This document shows positions 26,140 through 33,608 of a DNA stretch of 64,000 nt, piece by piece (positions within the stretch are counted from its first letter, which is position 1; each line of letters begins with the position of its first letter). The notes below the pieces were generated by a model. That model was not told the origin of the DNA and did not search any database. It was given only the letters and a program-made list of their open reading frames with translations. Source of the DNA: Bradyrhizobium sp. 139 (GTDB lineage Bacteria; Pseudomonadota; Alphaproteobacteria; Rhizobiales; Xanthobacteraceae); contig NZ_JADPKS010000176.1 in assembly GCF_023074175.1 (NCBI RefSeq), positions 34,470 through 98,469 of the forward strand, in the 5' to 3' direction. Made by a program: the position numbers and the translations under genes.

Positions 26140-26349
26140 CTACTCCTCGATCACATCGATTGCGATTTCCGGGCAGTTGGACTTGGCAAGCCAGGCCTTG
26201 TCTTCGAGCCCCGGCGGGACCGTGCCGTCACCGGCTTCATGGGCGTTGCCGTATTCGTCGAGTTCGAACAGGTCCGGCGCCAGTGCCTTGCAGCGCGCAT
26301 GGCCCTGGCATTTGTCGGGATCGACGTAAACCTTCAGTCGCTCTGCCAT
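26140..26349 (-). CDS. 3Fe-4S-type ferredoxin, P450 partner
   Basis: A 69-residue ferredoxin starting MAERLKVYVDPDKCQGHARC. The cysteines sit in KCQGHARC near residues 14 and 20, with a third in SNCPEIAI near 58. The position of a fourth, expected in 4Fe-4S proteins, is taken by His in CQGHARC, the signature of the 3Fe-4S ferredoxins that serve bacterial P450s. It is the first gene of the minus-strand series, directly before the P450 it presumably reduces, and divergent from the TetR gene. Confidence 0.93.
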   Translation of the reverse strand: MAERLKVYVDPDKCQGHARCKALAPDLFELDEYGNAHEAGDGTVPPGLEDKAWLAKSNCPEIAIDVIEE

Positions 26350-26503
26350 TGCGGCTTCCTCGGTCGTATGCGCGCGGGCCCGGAGGGCGGCGCGTTCCTC
26401 TTGTCAATTGTCCGCGGCATTTGCCGCTTGTTCTAAGTTATATGCTATTACATTCGCGACAGGCTTCCCCTGTCAAGCGCAAACTTATAGGCTTGGCCGC
26501 AAC
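26350..26503. promoter_or_regulatory. divergent control region between ferredoxin-P450 operon and TetR gene
   Basis: This 154-base gap must carry both promoters. It is locally AT-rich (CTAAGTTATATGCTATTACATTC around 26433-26455). CTAAGTTATA there and AAACTTATAGG (26481-26491) are imperfect inverted relatives and could be TetR half-sites. No strong single palindrome stands out. Confidence 0.35.
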
Positions 26504-27148
26504 ATGCGCCCACAACTTGCCCGCAAGCCTGAAAACACCTACCACCATGGCGATCTCCGCGACGCCCTGATCAAGGCCGCTCTGCGCGAGGCGGAACGGG
26601 GTGGAGCCGAGGCGATCAGCATCAAGGCGCTGGCAAAGCAGCTCGGCGTCTCCCAGCCGGCACCATATCGGCATTTCGCCGATCGCGAGGCGCTGCTTGC
26701 GGCGGCCACGGCAGAGGCATTTCGGCAGCTCAGTGCGATTTTGCGGGCGGCGATCGCGAACCCTTCCAAACAATCGAAATTGTCGCGACTGGCGCAGGCA
26801 ACGCTCGATTTCGGTCTGCGCCGCAACGGCATCTACCGGTTGATGTTCGCGTCGCGCACCGTGTCATGCGCGACCAAGGGCAGCGAGTTGCACGAGGCCA
26901 CGCGCGAGACCTTTGCGCTCGTGATCGACGCGCTGGAAGCGCCGGCGGTCGGCTATTTGCGCGAGCGGCAGGCGCTCAAGATCTGGGCGGCGCTGCACGG
27001 CGTGGTGATGCTCGCCGAGCAGGGCCTGTTCACCGGCGAGGCGGCGCATGCGACGCGCGAGGAACTGGTCGAGGATTTCGTGAACGAGACCAGGGCCGCG
27101 CTCGCGGTTGCGATCAAGGACGCCCGAAGGAAAAAGGTCGGCGCTTAA
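26504..27148 (+). CDS. TetR-family transcriptional regulator
   Basis: A 214-residue regulator. The N-terminal HTH reads YHHGDLRDALIKAALREAERGG, IKALAKQLGVSQPAPYRHFADREALL; the C-terminal ligand domain shows LKIWAALHGVVMLAEQGL, as in the WHG/TetR_C_33 subgroup. The start at 26504 is chosen because the family-like sequence begins soon after; upstream in-frame starts lie in the AT-rich control region. It is divergent from the ferredoxin-P450 operon and is its likely repressor. Its stop overlaps that of the convergent racemase-like gene. Confidence 0.9.
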   Translation: MRPQLARKPENTYHHGDLRDALIKAALREAERGGAEAISIKALAKQLGVSQPAPYRHFADREALLAAATAEAFRQLSAILRAAIANPSKQSKLSRLAQATLDFGLRRNGIYRLMFASRTVSCATKGSELHEATRETFALVIDALEAPAVGYLRERQALKIWAALHGVVMLAEQGLFTGEAAHATREELVEDFVNETRAALAVAIKDARRKKVGA

Positions 27149-27783
27149 GACTTCGCCTTCAGCAGCCTCATCAACTTCTCGACAGCGCTGTCCGGCGTGG
27201 TCACGACCGGACGGCCTGTGGCATCGGCGACCAGCGGCGCCGTTGCCGCAATGCTGAACTGCGCCAGCGCGATCACGTCGCAATCGCGCAGGTCCTTTGA
27301 CGCTTCCACAAGCAGGCGGTCATGTGTGGCGCGGTCGCCGCGGTCGAGCGCGGCCAGCGCGCCTTCAGCGAGTTTCGGCACGACTTGGGAGGACGCAGGA
27401 AACTCCGGCGGCATCGAGGCCAGCGTCGGCGGGAAGGTCGAGAGCAGGCCGATCCGCTTGCCCGTCTTGACCGCTTGTTCGATCATGGCTTCGTTCGGCT
27501 TGAGTACCGGCATCGGCGCATGCGCGCGCGCGACCGCCTCGATGCAGCGACCAAAGGCCGAGCAGGTGAACAGGATTCCATCCGCTCCCGTCGCCGCCGC
27601 GTAATCGCCGAGCGCCAGGAAGCGCTCGGTCATGGCATCGTTGAGCTTGCCGTCGCGCGCCAGATCGGCTGACAGGCTATCATCGAGCAGGTTCATCAGC
27701 TTTGCATCCGGCCACGCCTTTGCGAACGCAGCTTCGATCGGTGCGATGGAATGCTTGAGGGCGTGAATGAGGGCGATGCGCAT
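27145..27783 (-). CDS. Asp/Glu racemase superfamily protein, second catalytic Cys missing
   Basis: The 212-residue protein follows the two-domain Asp/Glu/hydantoin racemase fold, with TGADGILFTCSAFGR carrying Cys74. The expected second cysteine (usually in a V-L-G-C-T motif) is replaced: the equivalent strand reads DCDVIALAQFS, with Gln at the cysteine place. A two-base racemisation of amino acids is therefore doubtful; family members such as maleate isomerases or decarboxylases use different residues. It stands downstream of the amino-acid binding-protein gene across a repeat, and its stop overlaps that of the TetR gene. Confidence 0.75.
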   Translation of the reverse strand: MRIALIHALKHSIAPIEAAFAKAWPDAKLMNLLDDSLSADLARDGKLNDAMTERFLALGDYAAATGADGILFTCSAFGRCIEAVARAHAPMPVLKPNEAMIEQAVKTGKRIGLLSTFPPTLASMPPEFPASSQVVPKLAEGALAALDRGDRATHDRLLVEASKDLRDCDVIALAQFSIAATAPLVADATGRPVVTTPDSAVEKLMRLLKAKS

Positions 27784-27800
27784 GAGACTCGGCGTTTCTT

Positions 27801-27949
27801 CTCCCTTTCCCCGTTCTTACGGGGAGGGTTGGGGTGAGGGGCTCTATCCGCACGAAAAGTGAGAGTTCGACTTGCGGAAGCTCCCCCTCACTCGGATTGC
27901 TGCGCAATCCGACCTCTCTCCGCTTGCGGTCCGCTTGCGGGGAGAAGCG
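27801..27949. repeat. CTCCCC/GGGGAG-type intergenic repeat
   Basis: The tract has CCCCGTTCTTACGGGG, GGTGAGGGGCTC, CCCCCTCACTCGGATTGCTGCGCAATCCGACC and a terminal CTCCGCTTGCGG...GCGGGGAG. Several segments are mutually complementary, making a multi-stem structure. It occupies the gap between the racemase-like gene and the binding-protein gene. The same style recurs at 35068-35221. Confidence 0.75.
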
Positions 27950-27955
27950 AACTCT

Positions 27956-28969
27956 TTACTTGAACGGCACCGCGTACATCAAGCCGCCCTTGCTCCAGAG
28001 GCCGTTGAGGCCGCGCTCGAGCTTGAGCGGGCTCGCCTTGCCCACATTGCGCTCGTAGATCTCGCCGTAATTGCCGGTGGCCTTGATCGCCGTGACCAGC
28101 CATTTGTTGTCGATCCCAAGCCGCGAGCCGAGGTCGCCGGACGCACCGAGCAGCCTCTGGATCGCGGGCGTCTGCGACTTCGCCATCTCGTCGACATTGG
28201 CTTGCGTGACGCCGAGCTCTTCGGCCTCGATCAGGCCATAATGCAGCCAGGTGATGATGTCGCTCCAGACCTCGTCGCCGTTGCGGGTGAAGGGACCGAG
28301 CGGCTCCTTGCTGATGGTCTGCGGCAGCACGACGTAGTCGGCCGGATTCGGCGCCGCGGTCGTCACGGCGCCGGCGAGCGCGGAGGCATCCTGGGTCATG
28401 GCATCGCAGCGGCCGCCGAAGAAGGTCTGGTACATGGTGTCGACGCGGTCGAACACCAAGGGCTTCCAGTCGATGCCGTTGGCGCGGCCGTAATCGCCGA
28501 GCGTGACCTCATGCGTGGTGCCCTGCGCGACGCAAACGGTAGCGCCCTTGAGGTCCTTGATCTCCTTCACGCCGAGATCCTTCTTCACGACAAACCCCTG
28601 GCCGTCGTAGAAGTTGATGGGGCCTTGCCGCAGGCCCAGCGTGACGCCGCGCAGATAAGTCTGCGTCGAGTTGCGGTAGAGCACGTCGATCTCGCCCGAT
28701 TGCAGGGCGGTGAAGCGGTTCTGCGCTGTCAGCGAGACGTAACGCACCTTGCTGGCATCGCCGAGCACGCCGGCTGCGAGCGCGCGGCAATACTCGACGT
28801 CGAGACCCTTGTAGTTGCCTTGTGAATCCGGCGCGGAGAAGCCGGCGAAGCCGGCGCTGACGCCGCATATCAGCGTGCCGCGGCTCTTCACCGTGTCGAG
28901 CGTCGCGGCCGACGCGATCACCGTCGATGCCGCGAGCACGCTCGCTGCGATAACCACTTTCCTCATCAT
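27956..28969 (-). CDS. general amino-acid ABC transporter, periplasmic binding protein (AapJ-like)
   Basis: The 337-residue protein begins with a Sec signal peptide (MMRKVVIAASVLAASTVIASA) and continues TLDTVKSRGTLICGVS, GFSAPDSQGNYKGLDVEYCRALAAGVLG and LYRNSTQTYLRGVTLG. These are hallmarks of AapJ/BztA binding proteins for polar amino acids. GGGGAGAG precedes the start. The gene lies 12 bases after the aminotransferase gene on the minus strand, and the two matching permeases lie on the plus strand beyond the RpiR gene. No ATPase gene accompanies them. Confidence 0.9.
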   Translation of the reverse strand: MMRKVVIAASVLAASTVIASAATLDTVKSRGTLICGVSAGFAGFSAPDSQGNYKGLDVEYCRALAAGVLGDASKVRYVSLTAQNRFTALQSGEIDVLYRNSTQTYLRGVTLGLRQGPINFYDGQGFVVKKDLGVKEIKDLKGATVCVAQGTTHEVTLGDYGRANGIDWKPLVFDRVDTMYQTFFGGRCDAMTQDASALAGAVTTAAPNPADYVVLPQTISKEPLGPFTRNGDEVWSDIITWLHYGLIEAEELGVTQANVDEMAKSQTPAIQRLLGASGDLGSRLGIDNKWLVTAIKATGNYGEIYERNVGKASPLKLERGLNGLWSKGGLMYAVPFK

Positions 28970-28981
28970 GCTACTCTCCCC

Positions 28982-30331
28982 TCAATGATTGACACTACGC
29001 AATACGTTGTCGACGGCCGTGCCGAGCTTGTCGACGATCAGATCGATCTCGTCCGGCGAAGCGATATAGGGCGGGGCCAGCAGCACGTGGTCGCCGCGGA
29101 CGCCATCCACCGTGCCGCCGCCGGGATAGCAGCCGAGCCCGTTGGCGAAGGCTTCCGCCTTGATCTTCTGGTTGAGCTTGAGCGCGGGATCGAACGAGGT
29201 GCGGCTGGCGCGGTCGGCCACGAGCTCGATGGCCCAGAACAGCCCGCGTCCCCTGATGTCGCCGACATGGCGGTGATTGCCGAATCGCTCGGTCAGGCGC
29301 TGCTCGAGTTGTCGGCCGCGCTTCTTCACGCTATCGAGCAGGCCGTCTTCACGGATCACCTCCTGCACCGCGAGTGCGGCTGCGCAAGCGAGGGGATGTG
29401 CCAGGTAAGTATGGCCGTGCTGGAACGCGCCCGAGCCGGCGCGGATAGTGTCGATAATCTTGCCGCTCGCAAGCATGGCGCCGATCGGCTGATAGCCGCC
29501 GCCGAGCCCCTTCGCGATCGCCTGGATGTCTGGGGCCACGCCCTCCTGCTCCCAGGCATGCGTGGTGCCGGTGCGGCCCATGCCGCACATGACTTCATCG
29601 AGGATGAGCAGGGCGCCATGCCGATTGCAGATATCGCGCACGGCCCTGAAGTAGCCGTCCGGTGCAGTGACGGCACCGGCGGTGGCGCCGACGACGGGCT
29701 CGGCGAGGAATGCTGCGACGGTATCCGGGCCGAGCCGTTGGAATTCGGCTTCGAGTTCGGCGGCGAGCCGCGCCGCGAACTGCGCATCCGATTCACCATC
29801 GTGCTTCTCGTGATAGCCGAAGGCAGGGGTCACATGGCTGAAAGCGCCGGAGAGCAGCGGTGTATAGGGCGCACGCCGCCAGGCATTGCCGCCGGCGGCA
29901 AGCGCGCCGAGCGTGTTGCCGTGATAGCTCTGCCGCCGCGCGATGAAATGCTGCCGCTGCGGCTCGCCACGTTCGATATAGTATTGCCGCGCGAGCTTGA
30001 TGCTGGCTTCGATCGCCTCCGATCCGCCGCTGACGAAATAGGCGTAGGCGAGACCACCGGGTTCGTGCCCGACCAGCGTCTCGGCCAGCGCTTCGGCAGG
30101 CTCGGAGGAGAAGAAGGCGGTGTGCGCATAGGTCAGCGTCGAGGCTTGTTTTGCCATCGCCGCGATCACGCGCGGATGCTGATGGCCGAGGCAGGAGACG
30201 GCTGCGCCGCCGGAGGCGTCGATCACGCGCCGTCCGTCCTCGGCGAAGAGATAGACGCCTTCGCCGCCGATCGCCTTGGGCGGCGTCTCACGCAATGAGC
30301 GGTGCAGCACGCGGCTGGTGCGAGCGGCCAT
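28982..30331 (-). CDS. class III PLP-dependent aminotransferase
   Basis: The 449-residue protein has the class III pattern: VIDASGGAAVSCLGHQHP near the start, SGGSEAIEASIKLARQY, LLILDEVMCGMGRTG with Asp245 for the pyridine nitrogen, and AIAKGLGGGYQPIGAML with PLP lysine K274. Family members transaminate omega-amino acids, amines or diamines. It lies 3 bases after the RpiR gene and 12 before the binding-protein gene, so the imported amino acid is probably its substrate. Specificity cannot be deduced. Confidence 0.92.
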   Translation of the reverse strand: MAARTSRVLHRSLRETPPKAIGGEGVYLFAEDGRRVIDASGGAAVSCLGHQHPRVIAAMAKQASTLTYAHTAFFSSEPAEALAETLVGHEPGGLAYAYFVSGGSEAIEASIKLARQYYIERGEPQRQHFIARRQSYHGNTLGALAAGGNAWRRAPYTPLLSGAFSHVTPAFGYHEKHDGESDAQFAARLAAELEAEFQRLGPDTVAAFLAEPVVGATAGAVTAPDGYFRAVRDICNRHGALLILDEVMCGMGRTGTTHAWEQEGVAPDIQAIAKGLGGGYQPIGAMLASGKIIDTIRAGSGAFQHGHTYLAHPLACAAALAVQEVIREDGLLDSVKKRGRQLEQRLTERFGNHRHVGDIRGRGLFWAIELVADRASRTSFDPALKLNQKIKAEAFANGLGCYPGGGTVDGVRGDHVLLAPPYIASPDEIDLIVDKLGTAVDNVLRSVNH

Positions 30332-30334
30332 GGG

Positions 30335-31207
30335 TCAGCCTTTCTCTGAAACGTAAGTGGAGGCCGCAGCGAGCCGCGCCTCGCTAGTTTCCAGGCGCTT
30401 CTTCGCGGCCGTGCCGCCGAGCGAGAATGTTACCGCCGCGAGCGACTGCGCAATCGCGATGGCGCCCGTGAGGCTCGGGAAGAAGCCGGGGGACGAGGCC
30501 GCCTCAAACAGCAGCACGTGGTCGGCGCCTTCAGCCATCGGAGCCGAGAGGCTGTCCGCGATCGCGATCAGCGTTGCGCCGGGACGATGGGCGGCCTGCG
30601 CAACGCGGACGCTTGCATGCGTGTAGGGCAGGAACCCGATGACGATGACGGCTTCGCGGGGACGGAAGGCGCCGAGATCGAGATCGTCGGGGCCGGACAC
30701 GCCGACGAGTTGCACCTGTTCGGGGCGGAACAGCCGGAGCTCGTAGTTCAGCAGCTCCGCAACGCTTCGGCAGCTTCGATAACCGGCAATCCAGATACGC
30801 TTGGCGTCGTGCAGCGCGCGGGCCGCGTCCGCAATCGGCTGGGCCGGAATACGCGGAAGACCGGCGCCCTCGGCCTCGAGCTTGTCGGTGATGAGGGCGA
30901 CATCGGCGTTCGGGCCGTGACGATGGCTTTTGGCGCGCCCGGAGAAGGGTGCCGTCTGCAACGGCCGCCGCGCTTCGGTGAGTGCGGCGCGCAATTGCTC
31001 CCAGCCGGAATAGCCGATGGCCTTCGCAAGCCGGGTGAATGCGGTGGGATCGGCGCCGGCCTCGGCGGCGAGATCGCGCATCGAACGCGTGGTGGCATCG
31101 TAGTCATTGGCGGCAACGAAGCGGCCGACCTCCTGCAAGCGCAGGGGGAGCGATGGCAACGCAATGCGGAGTTCGCTCAAGGGCGAGAATTTCGCGGGCT
31201 CGGCCAT
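30335..31207 (-). CDS. MurR/RpiR-family transcriptional regulator
   Basis: A 290-residue regulator with an N-terminal RpiR helix-turn-helix (RLQEVGRFVAANDYDATTRSMRDLAAEAGADPTAFTRLAKAIGYSGW) and a C-terminal SIS domain (RIWIAGYRSCRSVAELLNYEL; VIVIGFLPYTHASVRVAQAAHRPG). SIS domains usually bind sugar phosphates, but several RpiR proteins control amino-acid and amine catabolism. It leads an operon with the aminotransferase and binding protein. A perfect inverted repeat sits 9 bases upstream of its start codon, in the gap shared with the permease genes. Confidence 0.92.
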   Translation of the reverse strand: MAEPAKFSPLSELRIALPSLPLRLQEVGRFVAANDYDATTRSMRDLAAEAGADPTAFTRLAKAIGYSGWEQLRAALTEARRPLQTAPFSGRAKSHRHGPNADVALITDKLEAEGAGLPRIPAQPIADAARALHDAKRIWIAGYRSCRSVAELLNYELRLFRPEQVQLVGVSGPDDLDLGAFRPREAVIVIGFLPYTHASVRVAQAAHRPGATLIAIADSLSAPMAEGADHVLLFEAASSPGFFPSLTGAIAIAQSLAAVTFSLGGTAAKKRLETSEARLAAASTYVSEKG

Positions 31208-31215
31208 GAAACATT

Positions 31216-31244
31216 TGTTGCACGCTTTTGGGATTGGTGCAACA
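31216..31244. promoter_or_regulatory. inverted repeat TGTTGCAC-N13-GTGCAACA, candidate RpiR operator
   Basis: TGTTGCAC (31216-31223) and GTGCAACA (31237-31244) are perfect 8-bp inverted half-sites centred about 21 bp apart, so they face the same side of the helix. They lie in the 87-base gap between the divergent RpiR operon and the permease operon. One bound dimer could control both operons. Confidence 0.65.
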
Positions 31245-31294
31245 GTTGACGTGCGCCGCCGGAAATCGTTGCTGTTGAGAAGGATTTTTGCGCT

Positions 31295-32482
31295 GTGACC
31301 TCAGACAGTCCGAGACCGCCGCCTCGTCGTCGCTTCTTCGGCGCATGGGGGCGCCGCGAGCTGCAAGGCCTGTTCTGGCAGGTGCTCGTCGTCGGGATCG
31401 CGCTTGGGGTTATCGCTTTCCTCTGGTCCAACACCGTCACCAATCTCTCGGCCCGGCGTATCACGACCGGATTCGCCTTCCTCGGCCGCGAAGCCGGCAT
31501 GCCGATCGCCGACAGCCTGCTCGCCTACAATCCGAGAGACACGTACCTGTGGGCCTTCGTCGTCGGCGTCGCCAACACCTTGCGCGTCGCCGTGATCGGC
31601 ATCGCGCTCGCAACAATCCTGGGCACGCTGATCGGGATATCGCGATTGTCCGCCAACTGGCTGTTGTCGCGGGTTGCTGCCGTCTATGTCGAGACGCTCC
31701 GCGATATCCCGCTGCTGCTTCAGCTCCTGTTCTGGTACGTCCTGATGCAGTCGCTGCCGGCCGCGCGCGCGGCGTTCCGGCCGGTCGAGGGCGTGTTTCT
31801 GTCCAATCGCGGCCTGATCCTGCCGGCGATTCCGGTCGGCCCGCCGCAGCTCTGGGTGCTCGGTACGGCAGTGCTCGGGCTTGCCGTGTTCTATCTGATC
31901 AGGCGATGGCTGATCGCGCAGCAGATGCGTGACGGCAAGCCGCGGCCGGCCTGGCCCTTTGCGGTTGGCCTCATCCTCGCGCTGCCGGCGCTGGTGTCCG
32001 TGCTGCTCGGCGTGTCCTGGACGATCGAATGGCCCGAACTGCGCGGCTTCAACTTCGTCGGCGGCCTGACGCTCGCGCCGGAATATTTCGCGCTGCTGAT
32101 CGCGCTCGTCACCTACACCTCCGCCTTCATCGCCGAGATCGTGCGCAGCGGCATCCAGTCTGTGCCGCGGGGGCAGTGGGACGCTGCCAATGCGCTCGGC
32201 CTGCGCCGCAGCTTCATGCTGCGGCAGATCATCCTGCCGCAGGCGCTGCGTGTCATCGTGCCGCCGATGACGAGCCAATATCTCAATCTGACCAAGAACT
32301 CCTCGCTCGCGGTCGCGATCGGGTACCAGGACGTGGTCTCTATCGCCAATACCACGCTGAACCAGACCGGGCAGGCGATCGAGGCGATCGCACTGATCAT
32401 GGCGGTGTTCTTGACCATCAGCCTCGGCATCAGCTTCTTCATGAACTGGTACAATTCGCGCATCGCGCTGGTGGAGCGCTGA
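31295..32482 (+). CDS. amino-acid ABC transporter permease (AapQ-like)
   Basis: A 395-residue inner-membrane permease with about eight helices. The core has TYLWAFVVGVANTLRVAVIGIALATILG, YVETLRDIPLLLQLLFWYV and the EAA-type loop IQSVPRGQWDAANALGLRRSFMLRQIILPQA that docks with the ATPase. The long insert in the middle and the length identify the AapQ/BztB type rather than a short HisM permease. It begins with GTG, behind AAGGA. The AapM-like gene starts 2 bases after its stop. Confidence 0.92.
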   Translation: MTSDSPRPPPRRRFFGAWGRRELQGLFWQVLVVGIALGVIAFLWSNTVTNLSARRITTGFAFLGREAGMPIADSLLAYNPRDTYLWAFVVGVANTLRVAVIGIALATILGTLIGISRLSANWLLSRVAAVYVETLRDIPLLLQLLFWYVLMQSLPAARAAFRPVEGVFLSNRGLILPAIPVGPPQLWVLGTAVLGLAVFYLIRRWLIAQQMRDGKPRPAWPFAVGLILALPALVSVLLGVSWTIEWPELRGFNFVGGLTLAPEYFALLIALVTYTSAFIAEIVRSGIQSVPRGQWDAANALGLRRSFMLRQIILPQALRVIVPPMTSQYLNLTKNSSLAVAIGYQDVVSIANTTLNQTGQAIEAIALIMAVFLTISLGISFFMNWYNSRIALVER

Positions 32483-32484
32483 TC

Positions 32485-33591
32485 ATGACGGCGATCACGG
32501 ACATTCCAGACGCCCCGCGTGCTGCCCGCCGCCCGCAGATGGGCAACCCGGTGCTGCGCTGGCTGCGCACCAATTTGTTCTCGTCGATCCCGAACGGCAT
32601 TCTCTCGGTCGTGCTGCTGGCGATCCTCGCCAAGGGCATCTTCAGCTTCGTGCAGTGGGGCATCGCGAACGCGGTGTGGCTCACGCCGGCAAACGACTCC
32701 AGCGCCTGCCGCGCGGCACGCGGCCTCGGCGCCTGCTGGGCGATCATCCCCGAAAAATACCGCTTCATCCTGTTCGGCACCTATCCGTTCGACGAGCAGT
32801 GGCGGCCGGCGCTGTCGGTCCTGCTGTTCATTGCGCTGTTCTATCTGTCCTCCCGCCGCGTCCTATGGCGTCGCGAGTTGGTCTATCTCTGGATCGGTGC
32901 GCTGGCGCTGATCAGCTTGCTGATGTGGGGCGGCGTGCTCGGCTTGTCGTTTGTCTCGCAGGACCGTTGGGGCGGACTGCCTGTGACGCTGATTTTGGCG
33001 ACGTTCGGCCTCGCTTTCGGCTTCCCGCTCGGCATCCTCGTCGCGCTCGGCCGGCGCTCAAAGCTGCCGGCGATCCGCTCGCTTAGCGTGCTCTATGTCG
33101 AGCTGATCCGCGGCGTGCCGCTGGTCAGCCTGTTGTTCATGGCGAGCGTGATGTTTCCGCTGTTCATGCCGAGTGGATTCAACATCGACAAGCTGCTGCG
33201 CGCACAGGTCGCGATCATCCTGTTCGCGGGCGCCTATCTGGCTGAAGTCATCCGTGGCGGCCTCCAGGCCGTGCCGCGCGGGCAATATGAGGCCGCCGAT
33301 GCGCTGGGGCTGTCCTATTGGCGCAAGCACCGGCTGATCGTCCTGCCGCAGGCGATCCGCCATGTCATCCCGCCGCTGGTCAACACTTTTATCGCGTTCT
33401 TCAAGGACACCAGCCTGGTCCTGATTATCGGCATCTTTGACCTGCTGACGACGGCGAAGACAGCGATCATCGATCCCGCCTGGCAGCAATTCTCCGTGGA
33501 AGTCTATATCTTCGTCGCCGCGATCTACTTTGTCTTCTGTTTCGCGATGTCGCGGTATAGCCGGAGCCTCGAGGCGACGAGCGGAAGGTGA
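32485..33591 (+). CDS. amino-acid ABC transporter permease (AapM-like)
   Basis: A 368-residue permease starting at ATG 32485, 2 bases after the upstream stop; the open frame upstream is shadow. It has SIPNGILSVVLLAILAKGIFSFV, GLPVTLILATFGLAFGFPLGILVALGRRS, VELIRGVPLVSLLFMASVM and the EAA loop LQAVPRGQYEAADALGLSYWRKHRLIVLPQAIR. It forms a heteromer with the AapQ-like protein. In rhizobial aap operons the ATPase gene aapP follows here; instead an intergenic repeat with an insertion sequence follows. The ATPase must be supplied from elsewhere. Confidence 0.92.
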   Translation: MTAITDIPDAPRAARRPQMGNPVLRWLRTNLFSSIPNGILSVVLLAILAKGIFSFVQWGIANAVWLTPANDSSACRAARGLGACWAIIPEKYRFILFGTYPFDEQWRPALSVLLFIALFYLSSRRVLWRRELVYLWIGALALISLLMWGGVLGLSFVSQDRWGGLPVTLILATFGLAFGFPLGILVALGRRSKLPAIRSLSVLYVELIRGVPLVSLLFMASVMFPLFMPSGFNIDKLLRAQVAIILFAGAYLAEVIRGGLQAVPRGQYEAADALGLSYWRKHRLIVLPQAIRHVIPPLVNTFIAFFKDTSLVLIIGIFDLLTTAKTAIIDPAWQQFSVEVYIFVAAIYFVFCFAMSRYSRSLEATSGR

Positions 33592-33608
33592 GGCGATCTT
33601 CCTTCTCC

